DNA from: Synergistes jonesii
Lineage (GTDB): Bacteria > Synergistota > Synergistia > Synergistales > Synergistaceae
Direction of reading: 5' to 3'
Assembly (NCBI RefSeq): GCF_000712295.1
Contig: NZ_JMKI01000031.1
Coordinates: 124,001-188,000 of the forward strand
Length of the DNA: 64,000 nt
The notes beneath the pieces were generated by a model, which saw only the letters and a program-made list of their open reading frames with translations, had not been told where the DNA came from and ran no database searches. Positions 59,433 through 64,000 of the stretch are shown in pieces. How positions within the stretch are numbered: the first letter of the stretch is position 1; each line of letters begins with the position of its first letter. The translations under genes were made by a program, and so were the position numbers.

Positions 59433-60119
59433 ATGGCCGGTTTAAGCGGAATAAAGGCGGGAGGCTATCTTCCCGCCTCTTTTTTGGACTGGGACGGCAA
59501 GGTCTCCGCGGTGATATTCTGCTGCGGGTGCAACTTCCGCTGCCCTTGGTGCCACAACGGGGAGCTCGTTAAATCCGAGCCGTCGCTCGATCTGGGGGAA
59601 ATTTTTTCGGACATCGCGCGCCGAGCTAAATTTCTCGACGGAGTGGTGATAAGCGGCGGCGAGCCGTCGCTATGGAGCGGGCTCCTCCCGCTGCTTGAGA
59701 AGTTAAAAGAAGCCGGCCTGCCGGCGAAGATCGACACCAACGGAACGACGCCCTCGCTGTTGCGCGCGGTGACGAAGAAAAATCTCGCGCAGCATATCGC
59801 GATGGACGTCAAAGCGCCGCTCGACGCCGCTTCCTATTCGCGCTTAGCGGGCGTGCCGGTCGATATGGAAAAAATAATCGAATCGATAAAGCTGATAAAA
59901 TCTTCGGCGCCCTCCTACGAATTTCGTACTACCTACGTTCCAGCGCTTCACTCGGACGGCGATCTGCTGAAGATGCGCGGGGAGCTTTCCGACGACGCGC
60001 ACTGGGTCGTTCAGTGCTTCAAGCCGAACGGCTGCCTCGACGAAAAATTCCTCGGCGAGGAGCCCGCGAGCGCGGAGAAGCTTAAGGAGCTGCTGCCCGG
60101 CATAAAAATTCGCGGATAG
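59433..60119 (+). CDS. nrdG: NrdD-activating radical SAM enzyme
   Basis: 228 residues from ATG 59433. CGCNFRCPWCHN holds the CxxxCxxC cluster site; VVISGGEPSLWSGL is the GGE SAM motif; AMDVKAPLDAASYSRLAGV follows. It generates the glycyl radical on NrdD. The length and layout are of the short pyruvate-formate-lyase-activase-like type. Ends 69 bases before a terminator-like hairpin (60188-60206). Confidence 0.93.
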   Translation: MAGLSGIKAGGYLPASFLDWDGKVSAVIFCCGCNFRCPWCHNGELVKSEPSLDLGEIFSDIARRAKFLDGVVISGGEPSLWSGLLPLLEKLKEAGLPAKIDTNGTTPSLLRAVTKKNLAQHIAMDVKAPLDAASYSRLAGVPVDMEKIIESIKLIKSSAPSYEFRTTYVPALHSDGDLLKMRGELSDDAHWVVQCFKPNGCLDEKFLGEEPASAEKLKELLPGIKIRG

Positions 60120-60187
60120 CACGAAGGGCCGAGTTCCGCCCTCCGTCCGGCCGCGGCGCGGGACAAATAGGCGGATGCGCCGCTCGG

Positions 60188-60207
60188 AGCGCCGCCCGGC
60201 GCTTTTC
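60188..60207 (+). terminator. Terminator of nrdRDG
   Basis: AGCGCC (60188-60193), loop GCCC, GGCGCT (60198-60203), then TTTC. Confidence 0.6.
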
Positions 60208-60212
60208 AGGGC

Positions 60213-60240
60213 TTGTCAAAACAGTGATGCGTGGTATAAT
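60213..60240 (+). promoter_or_regulatory. tRNA-Asn promoter
   Basis: TTGTCA (60213-60218), 16 bases, TATAAT (60235-60240), then the tRNA 28 bases later. Confidence 0.75.
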
Positions 60241-60268
60241 ATCCTTTGTTGAGCGATTCAACGGTTAT

Positions 60269-60344
60269 TCCTCGATGGCGCAATCGGCAGCGCGGGTGGC
60301 TGTTAACCACTAGGTTCGAGGTTCGAGTCCTCGTCGGGGAGCCA
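60269..60344 (+). tRNA. tRNA-Asn (anticodon GTT)
   Basis: 76 bases with encoded CCA (60342-60344). Acceptor TCCTCGA/TCGGGGA, D-arm region GGCGCAATCGGCAGCGC, anticodon loop CTGTTAA with GTT at 60302-60304, and T-arm GAGGTTCGAGTCCTC. All four arms close well. Confidence 0.96.
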
Positions 60345-60419
60345 GCCAGTTTGCGGCATCGTGTGCGTTATGCGTGCGATGCCGCTTTTGTCCATATAGA
60401 AATCAAAGGAGACGAAGAA

Positions 60420-61250
60420 ATGGAAATCAAACTCGAAACGCTTCCCGAACTGCTTCGGAGCGTGACGCTCGCGTCGCTGCTTCCGGCGCTTATCTACCTC
60501 GTAGCCGGGCTTATTATCGTGAAGATGGTGATGAGGGCCGTTGCCCGCCTACTTGAAAGGAGCTCCGTCGATAAGACGCTGCACAAATTTATCTTGACGC
60601 TTGCGAAGCTCGTCCTCTATTTCGTACTCTTCATGACGGTGGCGGGCGCGCTCGGCATACAGATAACTTCCTTCGTGGCCCTGCTCAGCGTCGCCGGCCT
60701 GGCCCTTTCGCTGTCGCTGCAGGGCGTCCTTTCGAACCTGGCCAGCGGAGTGATTTTGCTCTCCGTCAAGCCGTTCAAAGTCGGCGACTATATCGTCGCC
60801 GGCGGCGAAGACGGCATCGTCAGCGAGGTCGCCTTTATGTATACGAAGATGACGACCTTCGACAACAGGGTCATCTACATTCCGAACAGCCAGATATCTT
60901 CGTCGACGATAGAAAATTACAACGGCGAGGAGAAGCGCCGCGTCGACCTAACTTTCAACGTCGCGTACGGCTGCCGGCCGGCCGACGTGAAGGCCGCCGT
61001 CTCGGAAGCCGTTGCGCAGATCCCGAAGACGCTCGCGGATCCCGAACCCTTCGTGCGCATCTCGGCCTATAAGGAGTGCTGCGTAGAGTACACGCTGCGC
61101 GTCTGGTGCATGACCGCGGATTACTGGGACGTCTACTTCGACGCGCTGGAAATGATTCCGCAGAACTTTGCGAAGCACGGCGTCGAGGTCACGTACCCGC
61201 ATTTGAACGTTCATCTGATGGGGAAGCCGGAGGCTTCTTCGGAAAAATAG
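60420..61250 (+). CDS. MscS-type small-conductance mechanosensitive channel
   Basis: 276 residues from ATG 60420, seven bases after AAAGGAGACG; the upstream open frame runs through the tRNA and is rejected. Three transmembrane helices; the pore helix LLSVAGLALSLSLQGVLSNLASGVILLSVKPFKVGDYI carries the Ala/Gly pattern of MscS, then the beta domain (GIVSEVAFMYTKMTTFDNRVIYIPNSQISSSTIENYN). It opens on membrane tension to release solutes in osmotic downshock. Confidence 0.94.
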   Translation: MEIKLETLPELLRSVTLASLLPALIYLVAGLIIVKMVMRAVARLLERSSVDKTLHKFILTLAKLVLYFVLFMTVAGALGIQITSFVALLSVAGLALSLSLQGVLSNLASGVILLSVKPFKVGDYIVAGGEDGIVSEVAFMYTKMTTFDNRVIYIPNSQISSSTIENYNGEEKRRVDLTFNVAYGCRPADVKAAVSEAVAQIPKTLADPEPFVRISAYKECCVEYTLRVWCMTADYWDVYFDALEMIPQNFAKHGVEVTYPHLNVHLMGKPEASSEK

Positions 61251-61277
61251 CGCGCTTGCGCAGGGAGGTTTGACGCG

Positions 61278-62192
61278 ATGGCTGACAAAAAAATTCTCGG
61301 TTTTGTGGGCACCGGAGTGATGGGCTCGTCTATGGCGGGGCATCTGCTGGACGCTGGTAACGAAGTGCATGTATACAACAGGAGCCGCGAGAAGGCGGAA
61401 GCCCTTATCGCCAAAGGGGCGATGTGGGAGGAGAGCCCAGCGGAACTCGCGCGGAAGTGCGACGTCGTCTTCACGATGGTCGGCTTCCCCGCCGACGTCG
61501 AAGAGATATATTTAGGGAGGGACGGCCTGCTGGCTGTTGCGAAAGAGGGGGAGCTCTTCGTCGATATGACGACGTCGAGCCCCAAGTTGGCGAAAAAGCT
61601 GTACACGATAGCGAAGGAGCGCAGGGCCGGTATGCTCGACGCGCCGGTCACGGGCGGCGACAGAGGGGCGCGGGAGGCGACGCTGACGATCTTCGTCGGA
61701 GGCGATAAAGTGGATTTCCAAACGGCTCTGCCTTACTTTCAAATAATGGGGCGCGTCGTCAAGCACATGGGCGGCGCCGGAAACGGGCAGAACGCGAAGC
61801 TCGCCAATCAGATCGTGATAACCGGTACCATGACCGGCATGTGCGAGGCGCTCGCCTTCGCCAAATCCTGCGGCCTCGACCTGGACGAATTCATCGAAGC
61901 CGCAGCCGGCGGCTCGGCCTCTACGTGGAGCCTCAAAAATTACGGGCCGCGAATCCTTAAGGGAGATTTTGCGCCGGGCTTCTTCATCAAGCACTTCATA
62001 AAGGATATGAAGCTCGCAGAAGAAGCGGCCGACGAAATGGGGCTCGACCTGCCGGCCCTTTCCGTGACGCGCGGGCTTTACGAGGAAGTCGCCGGCGGCG
62101 GCTACGCCGACAGCGGGACGCAGGCGCTCTACTGCCTCTACGATCCGCAGGAGGATCGGGCTCCACATAATCCACACAAATCTGCTGTATAA
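61278..62192 (+). CDS. 3-hydroxyisobutyrate/2-hydroxy-3-oxopropionate dehydrogenase family
   Basis: 304 residues. N-terminal Rossmann site GFVGTGVMGSSMAGHLLDAGNEVHVYNRS, substrate motif DAPVTGGDRGAREATLTIFVGG, catalytic Lys in GNGQNAKLANQIVI (Lys of the AKxxNN-type motif). NAD(P)-dependent beta-hydroxyacid dehydrogenase; substrate unknown. AGGGAGG lies before ATG. The next gene is a small exported protein. Confidence 0.92.
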   Translation: MADKKILGFVGTGVMGSSMAGHLLDAGNEVHVYNRSREKAEALIAKGAMWEESPAELARKCDVVFTMVGFPADVEEIYLGRDGLLAVAKEGELFVDMTTSSPKLAKKLYTIAKERRAGMLDAPVTGGDRGAREATLTIFVGGDKVDFQTALPYFQIMGRVVKHMGGAGNGQNAKLANQIVITGTMTGMCEALAFAKSCGLDLDEFIEAAAGGSASTWSLKNYGPRILKGDFAPGFFIKHFIKDMKLAEEAADEMGLDLPALSVTRGLYEEVAGGGYADSGTQALYCLYDPQEDRAPHNPHKSAV

Positions 62193-62227
62193 TAGCTTCA
62201 GTTGGGAAGACGAAAGGGGCGTTGCAG

Positions 62228-62581
62228 ATGAAACTCGGTAAGACGGCTATCGCAATTTTCTCAGCGCTTGCGCTGCTGGCGGCTGGCGCCGCTTTCGCGC
62301 AGCCGCCGACGGACGTAAATCTCGCCTGGGACGCCGCGTCGAGCACGCTTTCCGTAACGGCGAAGCATCCCGTGAACGACGGGACGAAGCATTACATCAT
62401 GGCGATGTACGTAAGCGGCGGCGGCAAGCAGCTTCTGGCGAAGGAGTACGGCTCGCAGCAATCGGCCGAAACTTTTTCGGACAGCGTGAAGCTGGACGGC
62501 GCGGCCCCCGGCATGAAGATCAAGGTGGAGCTCGTATGCAACATCATGGGCAACGCTGAAAAGGAGATAACGCTGAAATAG
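62228..62581 (+). CDS. Small exported protein, desulfoferrodoxin-like pattern
   Basis: 117 residues from ATG 62228, seven bases after AAAGGGGC (TTG 62222 is the alternative). Signal peptide MKLGKTAIAIFSALALLAAGAAFA. The mature domain reads VNLAWDAASSTLSVTAKHPVNDGTKHYIMAMYVSGGGK...KIKVELVCNIMG, and the KHP-x-KHYI pattern with two His resembles the Ig-like superoxide reductase/desulfoferrodoxin domain, where His residues and one Cys bind iron. Here CNIMG supplies a Cys. Whether it binds iron is inference. Confidence 0.65.
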   Translation: MKLGKTAIAIFSALALLAAGAAFAQPPTDVNLAWDAASSTLSVTAKHPVNDGTKHYIMAMYVSGGGKQLLAKEYGSQQSAETFSDSVKLDGAAPGMKIKVELVCNIMGNAEKEITLK

Positions 62582-62595
62582 CGCGATAGTTTCGC

Positions 62596-62640
62596 ATAAA
62601 AAGCGCCGCGGCCGGATTAACATGGCAGCGGCGCTTTTCG
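62596..62640. terminator. Bidirectional terminator between converging genes
   Basis: AAAAGCGCCGC (about 62599-62609) pairs with GCGGCGCTTTT (about 62629-62639) around a 19-base loop, with T-runs on both strands. Confidence 0.75.
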
Positions 62641-62643
62641 TCA

Positions 62644-63210
62644 TTATTTTTTTACGCTTTCTTCAAGCAGCTCGTAATCCTTAGAGTTTATCGCAGCGGC
62701 GTCCGCCGAATGTTCGATGAGCAGCGCGATTATCTCGTCCACCTCATGCGTCATCGCTTTTTTGTGTATTTTTTTGAGCAGAGACGCGGGGGCGCGCTCC
62801 GCTATCTCGCACGACGCTTCGCCGGTCTTCGAGTGCCATTTCGTGTAAATTTCGACGAGCCACGCGCCTTCTGGCGATATGTCGCGGAAGCGCGCCATCC
62901 CCGACCTGTCGCCGGGGACGCTATCTATCTCGACGCCGTTCCGCGTGCATTCGACCATGAAGTCGCGGAATACCTCGTCCTCTTTGAGTTGGAAGAGCGT
63001 CTCGGCCCTGTCGAGCGCGAAGGCGAAGCGGCTCTCCATGAAGGCCTGCGCGAAGCTCCAGATGTCGAGGCGCCGGCGGCAGGCGTAGGTGAAGACCGTC
63101 GTCAGGTATTCGCGGCGGATCTGCTCCATGCTCTTTTTTGCAAGCTCAGTTTCGAGCTTCTTCGCCTCGGCGTCGTAGTCCGCGTAAATTTTCAGCGTGG
63201 ATTTCAGCAT
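62644..63210 (-). CDS. Uncharacterised protein downstream of the AAA+ gene
   Basis: 188 residues, no signal peptide or membrane helix, rich in charged helices (ETELAKKSMEQIRREYLTTVFTYACRRRLDIWSFAQAFMESRFAFALD). No family recognised. It starts at the base next to the AAA+ gene's stop, so the two are translated as a unit and it may be its partner or adaptor. Confidence 0.75.
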   Translation of the reverse strand: MLKSTLKIYADYDAEAKKLETELAKKSMEQIRREYLTTVFTYACRRRLDIWSFAQAFMESRFAFALDRAETLFQLKEDEVFRDFMVECTRNGVEIDSVPGDRSGMARFRDISPEGAWLVEIYTKWHSKTGEASCEIAERAPASLLKKIHKKAMTHEVDEIIALLIEHSADAAAINSKDYELLEESVKK

Positions 63211-64000
63211 TTACCCCGCGCCCCTTTCGCTCATCTTAAGCGCCGCCGCGGCGCGCGCGTCGGCCGCCGTTATCTCCTTCGCGTGCTCCTGCGGCGGCAG
63301 CTCTATCTGGGCCGCCGATATTTCGTAGTGCAGCAGCTCGAGCGAACGGGCCGGCTCGGCCCGTTCGGGGGAACAGAGCGCCGCGAGGCGCGCCGTCTCC
63401 TCTATCGCCTCTTTCGTGAAGAGCGTCTCGGGGTAGCGCACGCGGGCCACGTGTTCGAGTATCTCAAGCAGCCGCGCGCGACCCGGCTCCTTCAGCTCTA
63501 TCGACTGGAAGCGCCTTTCCATCGCGCGGTCGCGCGCGATGTAGGCGCGGAATTCTTCAGAGGTGGTGGATATCAGCATGCTGATACCGCCGCTCGTTAT
63601 ATACGGCTTCAGCGTGTTCATCAGATTCGAAGGGCCGCCGCTTTCGCTGAGCCGGTGCGCCTCGTCGAGGTAGATTATTATGCTGTGGCGCTCGGCCTCG
63701 TCGAGTATGTGCTTGAAGCGCAGGTCGCGCTTCCTGCGGTCCTGGCTTATGAGGTCTAAGTTCAGCTCGACGACGCGCCGCCCGGAGAGGCGCCTGTAGC
63801 GCCCCTCTTCTATCAGGGCGGCCAGCTTCCTGACCGCCGCCGTCTTGCCGCAGCCCGCCGCGCCAGTCAGCGCGACGTTGTTCTGCTCCTCTGAGGCCAA
63901 GGCGACGGCGATTCTCTCAAGCGCGGAAGCGTCTTCCAATATCTGTTCGACGCCCCCGCTCCTGCCGTTCAGAAGGCGCCCATATTTTGCGCAGAGGGGC
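63211..64000 (-). CDS. AAA+ ATPase, ClpA/B-like (5' end outside window)
   Basis: At least 263 residues; the frame stays open to the window edge (PLCAKYGRLLNGRSGGVEQIL... before the first start-like codon), so the N-terminus is missing. NNVALTGAAGCGKTAAVRKLAALIEEG is Walker A in the ClpA/ClpB style, HSIIIYLDEAHRL is Walker B, then MLISTTSEEFRAYIARDRAMERRFQSIEL with the sensor/arginine-finger region. Only one AAA domain is seen before the stop. It could be a small disaggregase-type or a MoxR-like ATPase with the downstream protein as partner. Confidence 0.8.
   Translation of the reverse strand, partial: PLCAKYGRLLNGRSGGVEQILEDASALERIAVALASEEQNNVALTGAAGCGKTAAVRKLAALIEEGRYRRLSGRRVVELNLDLISQDRRKRDLRFKHILDEAERHSIIIYLDEAHRLSESGGPSNLMNTLKPYITSGGISMLISTTSEEFRAYIARDRAMERRFQSIELKEPGRARLLEILEHVARVRYPETLFTKEAIEETARLAALCSPERAEPARSLELLHYEISAAQIELPPQEHAKEITAADARAAAALKMSERGAG

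Noticed and set aside
60246-60419. N-terminal extension of the MscS frame
   Set aside because: It would run through tRNA-Asn; the ribosome site supports ATG 60420.
62710-63759. 349-codon plus-strand frame over the AAA+ operon
   Set aside because: Shadow; the minus strand has Walker motifs.
1-64000. CRISPR arrays, rRNA genes, complete insertion sequences, prophage
   Set aside because: I looked for regularly spaced repeats, rRNA signatures and intact transposase or integrase genes and saw none.

Overview
The window looks like a chromosomal segment of a GC-rich, anaerobic, outer-membrane-bearing bacterium of the phylum Synergistota (Cloacibacillus/Synergistes-like). The strongest marker is a set of four exported proteins that end in the same tail, a GCN(A/S)G motif, a hydrophobic stretch and a basic RRKK/RKRR end, which is the Synerg-CTERM sorting signal. 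An anaerobic diderm fits the rest: class III ribonucleotide reductase, an Etf-linked dehydrogenase, Fe-S serine dehydratase, a TonB-dependent receptor and Kdo-type sugar genes. The placement to phylum is confident; genus is inference.

Layout. 1-3.5 kb (minus strand): FTR1 / P19 / DUF2318 iron-uptake operon behind a promoter overlapped by DtxR-like operators. 3.8-8.2 kb: carAB (pyrimidine/arginine precursor). 8.4-12.5 kb: DNA-deoxyinosine glycosylase, GNAT, Fic protein, a membrane-anchored methyltransferase with its own DtxR-like operator, NYN-domain protein. 13.0-23.7 kb: cobalamin riboswitch with terminator, a BtuB-like receptor, and a cluster of secreted proteins (four Synerg-CTERM, one GLUG/Ig-like, two exported flavin-reductase-fold proteins) interleaved with two paralogous tiny ORFs. 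23.8-27.2 kb: YefM-YoeB toxin-antitoxin, two decayed regulator fragments, and between them a tyrosine-rich leader peptide plus attenuator in front of a sodium:solute symporter with a 33-residue membrane partner. 27.2-33 kb: DtxR-family repressor, DUF1998 helicase, amidohydrolase, L-serine dehydratase. 33-37.4 kb: sugar transferase, GntR regulator, DegT aminotransferase, YugP peptidase. 37.5-42 kb: rsmB, kinase-less PASTA protein, rpe, RodZ-like protein, the neighbourhood that in Firmicutes carries PrkC. 42.3-45.4 kb: kdsB-kdnB-kdnA, a likely 8-amino-8-deoxy-Kdo pathway. 45.5-53.3 kb: M20 peptidase, aspartoacylase-like protein, two small membrane proteins, NlpC/P60 protein, prmA, rsmE, frameshifted DUF1848 gene. 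53.4-56.6 kb: EtfB-EtfA-FAD dehydrogenase, in the order of the lactate dehydrogenase/Etf operons. 56.8-60.1 kb: nrdR-nrdD-nrdG behind a perfect NrdR box. 60.2-64 kb: tRNA-Asn, MscS channel, 3-hydroxyisobutyrate-dehydrogenase-like oxidoreductase, small secreted protein, and an AAA+ ATPase cut by the window edge.

The most interesting points are the tyrosine-codon attenuator controlling a symporter, the kdsB-kdnB-kdnA cluster, the recurring MxEAEPFHHGGSAA mini-ORFs after Synerg-CTERM genes, the DtxR-like operators that tie separate loci to a repressor in the same window, and the orphan PASTA protein at the prkC position. All functions are read from sequence by eye; no searches were run.
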